Source: an uncultured Muribaculaceae bacterium (lineage in GTDB: Bacteria; Bacteroidota; Bacteroidia; Bacteroidales; Muribaculaceae). From it: DNA of 64,000 nucleotides. The notes under the pieces were generated by a model, which was not told the DNA's origin, searched no databases, and saw only the letters and a program-made list of their open reading frames with translations. Positions 50,345 to 59,230 of this stretch are shown here, piece after piece; positions within the stretch are counted from its first letter, which is position 1, and every line of letters begins with the position of its first letter. The translations under genes and the position numbers were made by a program. The DNA is taken from positions 1-64,000 of the forward strand of contig CAJOFH010000008.1 of the NCBI GenBank assembly GCA_905233845.1, written 5' to 3'.

Positions 50345-50617
50345 CATAGAGTACCAAGGCACTCACTGACGGCAAAATATCATCAGGAGCCACAGCAGCT
50401 CGCCCTGTCAAATAAATCTGGAAAATTTATTATAAGTAGTAAGGGGCGACACGCTGAGCCAGGGTTTCCTGCCTAATGGCATACGGACTGTTGCGCACCA
50501 CAACGGCAACGCGACACCACAGCCACAGGTGTGAGCCGATTTTCACTTACTACAGGTTTTCCAGAGCCTTTTTGACAAGAGAAAGTCATCAAGGCTCACA
50601 CTTTGTGCGCCTTCTTG
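50345..50617 (+). ncRNA. Candidate structured non-coding RNA (6S-like or novel)
   Basis: About 270 bases without a reading frame can form nested helices. The main one pairs TCTGGAAAA (50417-50425) with TTTTCCAGA (50557-50565), then, after an internal bulge (10 bases on the left, 3 on the right), GTAGTAAG (50436-50443) with CTTACTAC (50546-50553). It encloses small hairpins such as ACACC/GGTGT. A competing or following hairpin pairs GAGCCTT (50564-50570) with AAGGCTC (50591-50597), containing TGAC/GTCA. A long hairpin with an asymmetric central bubble recalls 6S RNA. I do not see tmRNA, RNase P or SRP signatures. The boundaries are guesses. Confidence 0.5.
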
Positions 50618-50797
50618 AAAACAATTAAAGACAAAAATTTTTGCGCTTTACACTGATGTATGGTTATCAAACGACTAAGAACGATTAAAAAACAAACAAA
50701 TAAAGAAACAAGAAAGCATCGCATCTACAAAAGTTCCCTATTTTTCCTCACCAATCCTTAACAGCTTTTTTAGATAGAGAAAAATGACACATTTATT

Positions 50798-52060
50798 ATG
50801 GCCAATAACTGTATACTCATGGATAATTTTGAACATTTAAAGAAATCTCCTTTATTCAATTTCTCACTTGGCTCAAAAGAATTGTTTCATAGCAATTTTT
50901 TAGCTTGGCTGGGAGAAAATGATTCAACACGCACTATTTTTGTAGGAATTATCAAAGATTTTTTGTCAAAAAGCAAGAAAAAGATTGATGTATCTTGGTT
51001 GGAAGATTTTATCAAGAATCCAACCCAATTTGATATTAATCGTGAATTTATGCATTTCGATTTATGCATAAAGAGGAATAATAAACCTGTTTTAATTCTT
51101 GAGAATAAAGTGAAAAGCTTACCCTACTTTGAGCAAATAGACAAGTATCATAAAAAAGTAATAGAAAAAAAAGCATGGAAAGATTGTAACATATCTTATG
51201 TGCTACTGACATTAATAGATGACTTTATTGACCGAGAAAGGATTGAAAAGGAATGGATCATTGTTAGCTATAAGGAATTGGCAGATAGCTTAAACATATT
51301 GAACTTAGGATGTCAAAACAATGTATATCAACATTTTATTATTGATGACTATAGATATTTTGTTAATACTCTTATCTCTATTAAAGATAACTGGACCTTT
51401 TCTGACACTCTTCTTTTGGATGAAAACAATGTCAAAGGATTAAATGGGTTGCGCATCTTGGACCTTGCCCAAAAACTTCAGATTAATCGACTTTACTTAG
51501 AATTAGTAAACAAGATAACAAATGTGGGCATCGCTATCAAGAGCGAATCGTTTTGGAATTTGAAAAATACAAAACACAAAATGAAAATTGGAATCGGCTA
51601 TTCAAATAAAAGCGCACTACTCGATATCGTCGTCTTCTTAGACAAAGATATAAACAAAATAGAAGACAAGAAAGACAATATTAACACTTTGCACATTCAA
51701 CTGCAAGGAAGCCAATACAGGCATGCTTATGAATTTGAAATTGATCAAAAGCAATACGATATTTTAGCAAAGTCAATAGCACGATCAAAAGCTTATACTG
51801 AAAAAGTTGCTGCTATTTCAAAAAAAGAACCAACTATCAACAATTATTCAGAATGGTTAGGTCAATCTCTCAATGATCAGATTTTGACAGGAACATTAAA
51901 ACCCTCGCTTAATTCTTATAATAGTTACAAAGGGAAAGGAAATGGCAAATGTTCACTTTTCATATATCAATACTATGAAATTAATCAAAAAGCAAAAATT
52001 TATGATATTGTCAATTATCTGATTGATGATATATGCCAAATAATAACGATTTTGCAATAA
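50798..52060 (+). CDS. PD-(D/E)XK nuclease superfamily protein
   Basis: A 420-residue protein with a nuclease-like N-terminal half. The segment KELFHSNFLAWLGEND is typical of the PDDEXK_4 family, and the catalytic triad pattern is Asp88 in MHFDLCI, then Glu102 and Lys104 in LILENKVKS. The C-terminal half is unassigned. An alternative start at 50819 (MDNFEHL) is possible. The gene is strikingly A/T-rich compared with its housekeeping neighbours, a sign of transfer. It lies 180 bases after the candidate RNA and has no recognisable promoter of its own. Relatives are often seen in accessory loci. A role in defence is possible but unproven. Confidence 0.75.
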   Translation: MANNCILMDNFEHLKKSPLFNFSLGSKELFHSNFLAWLGENDSTRTIFVGIIKDFLSKSKKKIDVSWLEDFIKNPTQFDINREFMHFDLCIKRNNKPVLILENKVKSLPYFEQIDKYHKKVIEKKAWKDCNISYVLLTLIDDFIDRERIEKEWIIVSYKELADSLNILNLGCQNNVYQHFIIDDYRYFVNTLISIKDNWTFSDTLLLDENNVKGLNGLRILDLAQKLQINRLYLELVNKITNVGIAIKSESFWNLKNTKHKMKIGIGYSNKSALLDIVVFLDKDINKIEDKKDNINTLHIQLQGSQYRHAYEFEIDQKQYDILAKSIARSKAYTEKVAAISKKEPTINNYSEWLGQSLNDQILTGTLKPSLNSYNSYKGKGNGKCSLFIYQYYEINQKAKIYDIVNYLIDDICQIITILQ

Positions 52061-52077
52061 TTATAATCAAAACAATT

Positions 52078-54705
52078 ATGAAAAACTTTAGGAGAATACA
52101 ATTATTTTTACTAACAACTCTCGCAGCAATTCTACCGCAACCAGCGAGCGCTTATGACTATATAATAGACGGAATTGCCTTTAATGATTACCCTACCTAT
52201 CTCGCTGTAACTAGTGGTGGTTATTACAGTGGTAATATATCTATCCCCGACAGTGTGTGGTTTGATCTTAATGGGCACAACTTTCTAAAGCCGATTACTA
52301 TTCCTAAATCGGTGGCATCAATTGGATGGTTTGCCTTCAGTGACTGCACTGGTTTAAAAAAGGTAATTTGGCATATTGTGAAATTAGCAGGAGATAATAA
52401 TCCTTCTATTTTTTACAATTCAAATAACATCAATGAATTTAAATTTGGCGACTTTGTAGAAAGAATCCCAAAAGCTTTGTGTCATGGATTTAATCGCTTG
52501 ACCACAGTAACCATTGGGAATTTGGTATCATATATTGGACCTCAAGCATTTGATTTTTGTACCAAATTAACCTGGGTGACACTAAAAAGCAATGATATTG
52601 TTTCAAAAAATTATACATCATCAAGCAATATTAGCGGGATTTTTGGTTCACAAGTGAAGAAATATTCTATAACTGGAGATTTCGTTAAATCAATAGGAAA
52701 TTATGCCTTCTCTGGTTGCAGTAGCATGACCTCGGTGACCCTCCCTAACTCGGTGACTTCGATTGGTGATGCAGCCTTCTATGGTTGTAGTAGCATGACC
52801 TCGGTGACCATCCCCAACTCGGTGACTTCGATTGGCGATGGAGCTTTCTTTTCGTGCAGCAATATGACACAGGTGACCATTGGCAACTCGGTGAAAAAGA
52901 TTGGCAGACAGGCCTTCTATAATTGTGAGGGCTTGACAGAGGTTACTATCCCCAACTCGGTGACTACGATTGGCAACTATGCCTTCGATGGTTGCACTGG
53001 CTTGACCGAGGTGACCATTGGAAACTCGGTGACTTCGATTGGCGATGGGGCTTTCTATTGGTGCAGAGGGTTGACCTCGGTGACCATCCCCAACTCGGTG
53101 ACTTCGATTGGCAAAAGTGCCTTCTGGAGTTGCAGTGGTTTGACCTCGGTGACCATCCCCAACTCGGTGACTTCGATTGGCAACGATGCTTTCCACTGGT
53201 GCAGCAGTATGACAAAGGTGACCATGGGCAACTCGGTGACTTCGATTGGTGACTATGCCTTCGGTGAATGCAGTGGGTTGACCTCGGTGACCATCCCCAA
53301 CTCGGTGACTTCGATCGGCGAACGTGCCTTTCAAAGTACTGGTTTGAAATCCATTACCATTCCCTACTCGGTGAATTACATTGGTAATAATCCCTTTTCA
53401 TGTTGCTCTGGCTTGAGAACAATAGTTGTAGATACAAATAATCCATATTATGACTCACGAAATCGCTGTGATGCGATAATAGAAACAGGAACAAACACTC
53501 TTGTTTCAGGGTGTAAATACTCTGATATACCCAACACGGTGACAAAGATTGGCAACTCTGCCTTTGAAGGCACTGGCACTAGCTTGGCAAATTCATTAAC
53601 AATACCAAACTCTATAACCTATATTGGCGATAAAGCCTTCTTGAATTGTGGTTTTGAATCAATAGAAATTCCCAACTCAGTAACATCTATTGGAAGTCTG
53701 GCCTTCAAAGATTGTGGTATTTTGACTCGTCTCATAAGTCGCATCGAAAATCCAAAAACAGTGACCTTGGGAGCTAATGTGTTTAATCTTACCTATGAAC
53801 ATTGTGTTCTTAAAGTCCCCAAAGAATCTATTAATCTATACAAAACCAACTATCCTTGGTCCCAATTCTTGAATATAATTCAGATAATTGACAACGGAGA
53901 CGTTAACGATGACGGAACTATAAATGTTACCGATTACGTCAAGACCGCAAGCTACATCCTTGAAATGGATCCTCAGCCATTTATCTTTGATTCTGCCGAC
54001 ATCAACGGGGATGGAACAATCACAGTGGACGACCTTGTGGGAGTGGCAACTCTTGCATTGAGCTTTGAGGGTGCTCCAATGCTGGCACCTGCCGTTGGCA
54101 TGAACGAGACTCCATTTATCGCTATGACTGCCGATATCAATGAACAAGAGGGTTCTTATAAGGTGACACTCAATTTAAGCAACAACATTGCTATCACGGC
54201 ATTTCAGATGGATCTCAACCTACCACATGGAATGACTCTTGTTGGCGCATCGCTCAGTGAGCGCGCATCGCCAAGTCATCAAGTTTCCTTCAACAAGCTG
54301 AGCAACGGCGATTACCGTCTGCTCGCCTCATCACCAGCGTGCAAGGCAATCAACGGCAAAAACGGTACAGTCCTAACCCTAACCCTCACTGGCGAGCCAA
54401 ACGGCAACGGATGCCTTACTGGCATTAAACTTGCAAGCCCATTGTCACAAGGTTATTCTGTTGATAATATTAATCTTGAACTTGGTACATCTAGAGTTGA
54501 TAATGTGGAAACAGGCACCATTATTCTTAGCGAAGGTGGCAATATCATCATTGATTCCACAACTAGCGGAACGGCTCAAATCGTTCTGTCCAATGGCGTG
54601 AGCCAAACCGTCAAAGTTGCAGTCGGTCATAACGTTTACCAAGCACCAGCAAAAGGCATGATTTTTGTCAAAATGGGTAACACGGTTAAGAAAATGATAT
54701 TTTAG
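52078..54705 (+). CDS. BspA-type LRR surface protein with dockerin and cohesin-like modules
   Basis: An 875-residue exported protein; the ATG at 52078 begins a signal peptide (MKNFRRIQLFLLTTLAAILP). Residues about 60-600 are LRR_5/BspA repeats of 23 residues (TIPNSVTSIGDxAFxxCSGLTSV), many nearly identical also at DNA level. A dockerin-like pair of EF-hands follows (DVNDDGTINVTDYVKTASYI and DINGDGTITVDDLVGVATLA), then a cohesin-like beta-sandwich (ITAFQMDLNLPHGMTLVGAS) and a short C-terminal tail ending KMGNTVKKMIF that resembles a type IX secretion signal. Probably a surface adhesin or binding protein. It starts 17 bases after the nuclease stop and precedes a gene sharing its cohesin-like module. 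Confidence 0.85.
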   Translation: MKNFRRIQLFLLTTLAAILPQPASAYDYIIDGIAFNDYPTYLAVTSGGYYSGNISIPDSVWFDLNGHNFLKPITIPKSVASIGWFAFSDCTGLKKVIWHIVKLAGDNNPSIFYNSNNINEFKFGDFVERIPKALCHGFNRLTTVTIGNLVSYIGPQAFDFCTKLTWVTLKSNDIVSKNYTSSSNISGIFGSQVKKYSITGDFVKSIGNYAFSGCSSMTSVTLPNSVTSIGDAAFYGCSSMTSVTIPNSVTSIGDGAFFSCSNMTQVTIGNSVKKIGRQAFYNCEGLTEVTIPNSVTTIGNYAFDGCTGLTEVTIGNSVTSIGDGAFYWCRGLTSVTIPNSVTSIGKSAFWSCSGLTSVTIPNSVTSIGNDAFHWCSSMTKVTMGNSVTSIGDYAFGECSGLTSVTIPNSVTSIGERAFQSTGLKSITIPYSVNYIGNNPFSCCSGLRTIVVDTNNPYYDSRNRCDAIIETGTNTLVSGCKYSDIPNTVTKIGNSAFEGTGTSLANSLTIPNSITYIGDKAFLNCGFESIEIPNSVTSIGSLAFKDCGILTRLISRIENPKTVTLGANVFNLTYEHCVLKVPKESINLYKTNYPWSQFLNIIQIIDNGDVNDDGTINVTDYVKTASYILEMDPQPFIFDSADINGDGTITVDDLVGVATLALSFEGAPMLAPAVGMNETPFIAMTADINEQEGSYKVTLNLSNNIAITAFQMDLNLPHGMTLVGASLSERASPSHQVSFNKLSNGDYRLLASSPACKAINGKNGTVLTLTLTGEPNGNGCLTGIKLASPLSQGYSVDNINLELGTSRVDNVETGTIILSEGGNIIIDSTTSGTAQIVLSNGVSQTVKVAVGHNVYQAPAKGMIFVKMGNTVKKMIF
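52690..53334 (+). repeat. In-frame tandem DNA repeats of 69 bp
   Basis: About nine 69-base units coding the LRRs share blocks such as AACTCGGTGACTTCGATTGG. The identity between units is high enough for slippage or recombination to add or remove whole repeats while keeping the frame. Confidence 0.85.
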
Positions 54706-54754
54706 ATAAAGATTTGTGTCGTGGCTCACCACTTCACTATATTTAAGAATTTTT

Positions 54755-56200
54755 ATGAGAAAAAAAGTATTAATACTCCTTTGCATGCTGTCGACATTCA
54801 CTGTCTCTGCATTCGACAAGTTATATATTAACGATTTCGCCATAAATCCAGGAGCCTCCAAGCAGGTGGAAATAATGCTTGACAATACAACAGTATTTAC
54901 TGCTTTGCAAGCCGACATATATCTTCCTGAAGGACTATCGGTCGAGAAAGAAGATGAGGTATATCAATTTCGATTGACTAACCGAAGTAATGATCACACT
55001 ATCGTCAGTACAACCCTTTCGAATGGAGCAATTCGCATCTTTATAACATCACAAGAGTTGAATGTCTTTAATGGCAACGGTGGGGCACTGGTAACATTCA
55101 ACATTATTGCTGATGCCTCATTGTTTGAGACAAAGACAATAAGATTGGAGAATGTGATTGCTAATGAAGTGAACCAAACGGAATACATTCTGCCTAACAC
55201 ATCCTGTACAGTAACTTACACTGATACAATACTATCCACTAGCATTACACTCAACAAGAGCGAGATCAGCCTTGAAGTAGGAAAAACTGAGACTCTCGTT
55301 GCTACTGTGTTACCGAGCAATGTTACAAATAGTAATGTGACATGGTCATCTAACAATATTTCGGTCGCTGCTGTTGATTCTTATGGTAACGTTACTGCCA
55401 ATTCTGCTGGCACTGCTACAATAACTGCTACGACAACTGACGGAACAAACCTTAGTGCTTCTTGTCATGTCACAGTCAAGCCTAAAACTGATTCGAACAC
55501 TTGTCCATCAGCTCTCTATTTTAAGCCGATGGAGGATGAACAAAATGCAAACAGAGTTGTTATTGAGTTGCAGCTTGTGAACTACAGCGAGAACCTCAAC
55601 GGATTCAACATGGAGGTCAACAAGCCATCATCGGTTCAATGGCTGAAAGACGAGGAGGATGAGGAATGGGTCGGATTCAGTGGATATGGTCCTACTATCC
55701 TTGCTCGATGGGAAGGCGTTACCGACGACAAACGCGAGCGAGATCTCTTCAAGAAGGCCGACCTCAAGTGCTCCATCAAGGATGGCAAGCTCGTTATCAT
55801 CGAGATTCTATCAACCAACGATTGTCGTTTCTTCCCTGTTTTGGAAGAGCCTGCTGGAATTGCGAGATACTCAATTGACATGTCGGCTTGCCAAGATGGC
55901 ATCTATGAACTTTGGTCAAATGCGACCCCATCGGGATGTACATTCTCTTACACTGGTGGTGTAGAAGGTACTATAGCAATTACTACCGATAATCCTATTG
56001 TGCTTGAACTAAAGAAAACTGGTAACATTGTTCAAGATTTATCAGCCATTAGCAATATTAGTGTTGACAAGAATGTAACTGGAATTAAATACTACAACCT
56101 GCAAGGTATTGAGAGTGACACACCATTCCAAGGCATCAATATTATGGTAATAACCTATGATGATGGAACAAAGATCACGAAAAAAATCTTGTCTAAATAG
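54755..56200 (+). CDS. Secreted protein with cohesin-like and Ig-like (BIG2) domains
   Basis: A 481-residue exported protein; the ATG at 54755 starts a signal peptide (MRKKVLILLCMLSTFTVSAF). Residues about 20-155 resemble the cohesin-like module of the preceding gene (FTALQADIYLPEGLSVEKED). Residues about 163-245 are a bacterial Ig-like BIG2 domain (SITLNKSEISLEVGKTETL ... TATITATTTDGTNLSASCHV). A further beta-rich domain follows. The C-terminal segment GIKYYNLQGIESDTPFQGIN with a final TKKILSK fits a type IX sorting domain. It lies 49 bases after the LRR gene, so the two are likely co-transcribed and may meet at the surface. The ligand is unknown. Confidence 0.75.
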   Translation: MRKKVLILLCMLSTFTVSAFDKLYINDFAINPGASKQVEIMLDNTTVFTALQADIYLPEGLSVEKEDEVYQFRLTNRSNDHTIVSTTLSNGAIRIFITSQELNVFNGNGGALVTFNIIADASLFETKTIRLENVIANEVNQTEYILPNTSCTVTYTDTILSTSITLNKSEISLEVGKTETLVATVLPSNVTNSNVTWSSNNISVAAVDSYGNVTANSAGTATITATTTDGTNLSASCHVTVKPKTDSNTCPSALYFKPMEDEQNANRVVIELQLVNYSENLNGFNMEVNKPSSVQWLKDEEDEEWVGFSGYGPTILARWEGVTDDKRERDLFKKADLKCSIKDGKLVIIEILSTNDCRFFPVLEEPAGIARYSIDMSACQDGIYELWSNATPSGCTFSYTGGVEGTIAITTDNPIVLELKKTGNIVQDLSAISNISVDKNVTGIKYYNLQGIESDTPFQGINIMVITYDDGTKITKKILSK

Positions 56201-56319
56201 TAAAGAGTTATATAATAGCAAAACATAAAAATTGTAGTTACGACTAAATCACAAATACAGTGAAGCGGTTATCCTTATAACTATTTATTATAAAAAAAGT
56301 CATAGCTATAAATCTTTTA

Positions 56320-56357
56320 AAAGCCACTTGGAAACTCTCACAAGTGGCTTTTTTTCG
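56320..56357 (+). terminator. Terminator after the surface-protein pair
   Basis: AAAAGCCACTTG (56320-56331) pairs with CAAGTGGCTTTT (56342-56353), followed by more T residues. The rest of the 324-base gap to 56525 is A/T-rich and holds only the promoter at 56485. Confidence 0.85.
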
Positions 56358-56484
56358 TTGATTTCTTCTTCCCCACTACAATTTTCAATGTCTACGTTTT
56401 AAATCTGGTACAGCATTCTTTTGTTATTGATTAATTCGTCTGAAAGACGCTCACCAGAAATTGTTTGTAATTGAGGGTAATTGT

Positions 56485-56515
56485 TTGAAAAATGAGTTTT
56501 TTTCTTCTATCTTTG
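56485..56515 (+). promoter_or_regulatory. Promoter placed directly before a start codon
   Basis: TTG (56485-56487) and TATCTTTG (56508-56515) are 20 bases apart. The ATG at 56525 lies nine bases after the -7 box, so the mRNA has almost no leader. Confidence 0.7.
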
Positions 56516-56524
56516 CAGTGGTTT

Positions 56525-57202
56525 ATGAAACGTTATTGCAAAATATTGATTGTGGTGTTGTTGCTTGGGGTTGTTGCCGGGGTGGCTTTTGAGAGTAGTG
56601 CTGTGGGGCGCGTGAAGCGTATCAAGCAGGGCGTATTCCTCTACAGTAACTGGGACGCTCCTTATCTCACGCTCGACTCGTGCCTCGACAAGTCGGTGAC
56701 GCAAGTCACGGTGCCTGATGTCGTCACTTGGTATGGCCGTGAATATCCGGTTGCTGAGATAGGATCGGGAGCCTTCGGCGGTTGCCACAATCTCATAACA
56801 CTAGAGCTCAACAATAAAATCAGTTTTCTTAAGGGCGCATTGCTCGGCTGCCCAAATTTGCGTGTTATTAAAATTAATAGCAAGGAGCCTCCTTTGCTTG
56901 AGAGCATGCACCCGTTCTATGGCGGCAAATGGGATGAGGTGATAGAGCCTTACCACACGCTCACCACCATCATTGTGGTGCCTAAGGGATGCGAGGAGAT
57001 CTACAGAAACGCAACTGGCTGGAAGGAGTTTAAAGTGATAATGTCGCACATGCCCACCGGCAATGAGCTCAAGATTGATGAGATTGATATGCAAATCAAC
57101 AGTCTTGAAAGCCAACTCCAAAAAGTTCAACAAGAAGAACAACGCATCAAGGCAGAGATAGATGCCCTGCGAAAAGCGAAGTCCAAGAAAAGTATCAAGT
57201 AG
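56525..57202 (+). CDS. Small membrane-anchored LRR/coiled-coil protein
   Basis: A 225-residue protein. The ATG at 56525 follows the promoter and opens a signal or anchor helix (residues about 5-25, ILIVVLLLGVVAGVAF). Residues about 40-165 have one BspA-like LRR stretch (GSGAFGGCHNLITLELNN) and a capping segment (VVPKGCEEIYRNATGWKEF). Residues about 180-225 are a coiled coil rich in Gln, Glu and Lys (MQINSLESQLQKVQQEEQRI). The function is unknown. It converges on the kinase gene at 57276, and like that gene's partner it appears to have a leaderless promoter. Confidence 0.7.
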   Translation: MKRYCKILIVVLLLGVVAGVAFESSAVGRVKRIKQGVFLYSNWDAPYLTLDSCLDKSVTQVTVPDVVTWYGREYPVAEIGSGAFGGCHNLITLELNNKISFLKGALLGCPNLRVIKINSKEPPLLESMHPFYGGKWDEVIEPYHTLTTIIVVPKGCEEIYRNATGWKEFKVIMSHMPTGNELKIDEIDMQINSLESQLQKVQQEEQRIKAEIDALRKAKSKKSIK

Positions 57203-57275
57203 GAAGTATGAAGCAATAAGTATGAAGGACAAAGAGCTCACTTTACTCTTTCATCCTTCCACGTTCCACCAAATT

Positions 57276-58628
57276 TCAGTCCACTACAAGATAGAAGCCT
57301 TTGACTTTGTGGAGCTTGGCAATCATTTGGTTCTCGTAGTTGTTGCAGTGTTCTTTCAGCGAGTATTCTATCTCGGCAAGTTCTTTGCTGGAGAAACTGC
57401 TGCGAATGGAGTTCATGTACTCGGGAATCTTGTTCTCGCCGCATTTGGTCTGGAAATGCCAATCCATCCACAGGTACTCGGCATTGGTCAGCGTGTCGAC
57501 GTGCTCTTTGATGTGAGTAGCCGCATTGGCGGTGTCAATAATCTTAAGCCCTTGGCTGATGGCGGCATCAACTTTGCGCTCACGTTCCTCAATCTGCATC
57601 TGGGCATTGCGCAGCTGGTTGTTGGAGGCATTGAGTGATGAGATAGTGTCGTTAAGCCCAGTTAGGTGGCTGCGCAGACTGTCCTGCTTGAGCTGGCTCT
57701 GCTCCATCTGGATTGAGGTGCTGTCTAAAGCGTTGCGCAGTGAGTCGACCTGCTCACGCGCTTGGTTATCCTCTAGCACCAATGTTGCTGGAGTTGCTTT
57801 CTCATCTTGGTTGAACTTGGCGGCAACAGTTGTAGTGGCAACAAGCAAAGCCGCTATTGCCACTGCCACAGCCCCTCGGCCTATGATGCGCCACCTGGAT
57901 TCACGTCGATGCAAGTCGGCTTTCAACTCTTCCACACTCTGATAACGCTCGTTGATGGGAAGAAGGCAACGTGTTATCACAGGCTTGAAAGACCTGCCCA
58001 AGTCCATTTGGCGCAACACAACCCCAAGGCTGTAGATGTCGTTGCGCACGTCGGGGTGGTTGGTTGAAGCCTGCTCTGGCGCCATATATTGCTCGGTGCC
58101 GGCTGGCTGCTTGAGGATGGCGTGCACATCGGTGTCGGCAAGTCCAAAGTCGATGATTTTAGCATTCTTGCCATTGGTCGTCACCATGATGTTGCTTGGC
58201 TTCAAGTCACGATGTGCTATGCCATGTGCATGAATGTGGGCTGTGGCGTCGAGCAGTTGCCTTGCCACATGCAGCCTCTCGTCGAGGGTGGTGCTTCCCT
58301 CGAGCCACTTCTTGAGTGTCACCCCTTCAATCCATTCCATGACAATGCATTGCCCCAAGGGTTCCACCACTTCCATCCCTATGGCCTGCACCACCCCGGG
58401 ATGCTGGAGCCGCATCAAGATGTCAAACTCCTTGTGTAGCATCTCCTGATACACAAGTTTGTCTTTATTCTCATCGTTGAGTGATTTAAGAAGATACCAC
58501 CGTCCGTATCGCTTGGCGCGGGTGAGCAAGTTGAAGCCGTGTGAGGGCAGTTGCTCAAATTGCGAGAACTCGAGACTAACGCCTTCAAAGCCGTCTTCAA
58601 GATATCCTGATACCGACGAGGTGTCCAT
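57276..58628 (-). CDS. Transmembrane Ser/Thr protein kinase
   Basis: A 450-residue Hanks-type kinase. I start it at 58628 (MDTSSVSGYLEDGFEGV); the frame extends further upstream but without kinase features and would run into the preceding gene. The kinase domain spans about residues 20-235 and has the lysine in WYLLKSLND, HRDLKPSN near 138-145, DFG near 158-160 and the APE segment EQYMAPEQA, so it looks catalytically intact. A transmembrane helix is at about 248-266, followed by a coiled coil (residues about 285-350) that would be periplasmic. It is 16 bases downstream of the HTH-like gene, same strand. Such receptor-type kinases sense envelope signals; the substrate is unknown. Confidence 0.88.
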   Translation of the reverse strand: MDTSSVSGYLEDGFEGVSLEFSQFEQLPSHGFNLLTRAKRYGRWYLLKSLNDENKDKLVYQEMLHKEFDILMRLQHPGVVQAIGMEVVEPLGQCIVMEWIEGVTLKKWLEGSTTLDERLHVARQLLDATAHIHAHGIAHRDLKPSNIMVTTNGKNAKIIDFGLADTDVHAILKQPAGTEQYMAPEQASTNHPDVRNDIYSLGVVLRQMDLGRSFKPVITRCLLPINERYQSVEELKADLHRRESRWRIIGRGAVAVAIAALLVATTTVAAKFNQDEKATPATLVLEDNQAREQVDSLRNALDSTSIQMEQSQLKQDSLRSHLTGLNDTISSLNASNNQLRNAQMQIEERERKVDAAISQGLKIIDTANAATHIKEHVDTLTNAEYLWMDWHFQTKCGENKIPEYMNSIRSSFSSKELAEIEYSLKEHCNNYENQMIAKLHKVKGFYLVVD

Positions 58629-58644
58629 AGGGGGGTAAAACTGG

Positions 58645-59226
58645 TTATTGAAGAATGCTGTAGTGAATGCCGTTGCGCTTGCCGCACACATAGCCCGATG
58701 GCTTGCGGCCCGACTGCACGAGGTTGTCAAGATAGAGAGGCTCACCCTCAATAATAATTTCACAATTGAAAGTGTTGCCGGCCACCAAGCGAGTGTTCTT
58801 GGAGTTCTCAACAACAAACTGACCTCCTCCCAAATGCCTTATCAAACACTCACGGCCAGGCTGCCATGTGACAAGTATGCGTTCATTGATGCCCATATCG
58901 GCTCTTGGATGAATTGAAGCACCAAGAACTGGTGCGCTTGCAGCTTCCTGGTCATCGGATGCCGAAGCCATGAAACGTGAAAAGCAGGAATAACCAAGCA
59001 GTTGCGAGAGAGCGTCGAAGGTAGCTTTGCGTGGTGTCGTGCTTTCAGGAATATATCCCCAAAAGCGCTTTAACGTGGTGGACGACAACTTTACACCCAT
59101 CGCTTTGAGCTGCTCACTCAACCACTGGAAGTCGCGAGGAGTAGAAATCTCACGACCATACACATCCTCTATCTTTTGCTGGAGAAGTTTCCTTGCTTTG
59201 CTAATGTCAATTGCTTCTTTTTTCAT
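58645..59226 (-). CDS. Putative helix-turn-helix-like partner of the kinase
   Basis: A 193-residue soluble protein. The start at 59226 (MKKEAIDISKARKLL) is adjacent to the promoter. The N-terminal 75 residues are helical; the segment LSSTTLKRFWGYIPESTTPR looks like a recognition-helix region seen in Bacteroidetes regulators, followed by DALSQLLGYSCFSRFM. The C-terminal half is beta-rich and glycine-containing (VTWQPGRECLIRHLGGGQFV). I regard DNA binding as probable but not certain. It is the first gene of a two-gene operon with the kinase and could be its phosphorylation target (inference). Confidence 0.65.
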   Translation of the reverse strand: MKKEAIDISKARKLLQQKIEDVYGREISTPRDFQWLSEQLKAMGVKLSSTTLKRFWGYIPESTTPRKATFDALSQLLGYSCFSRFMASASDDQEAASAPVLGASIHPRADMGINERILVTWQPGRECLIRHLGGGQFVVENSKNTRLVAGNTFNCEIIIEGEPLYLDNLVQSGRKPSGYVCGKRNGIHYSILQ

Positions 59227-59230
59227 GTTG

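Noticed and set aside
50345-50617. tmRNA, RNase P RNA or SRP RNA
   Set aside because: No tRNA-like 3' end or tag frame, no GAGGAAAGTCC region, and no GGAAGCAGC-type SRP loop were found.
52690-53334. CRISPR-like regular repeats
   Set aside because: The repeats are contiguous, 69 bases long, in frame and code for leucine-rich repeats; there are no unique spacers and no cas genes.
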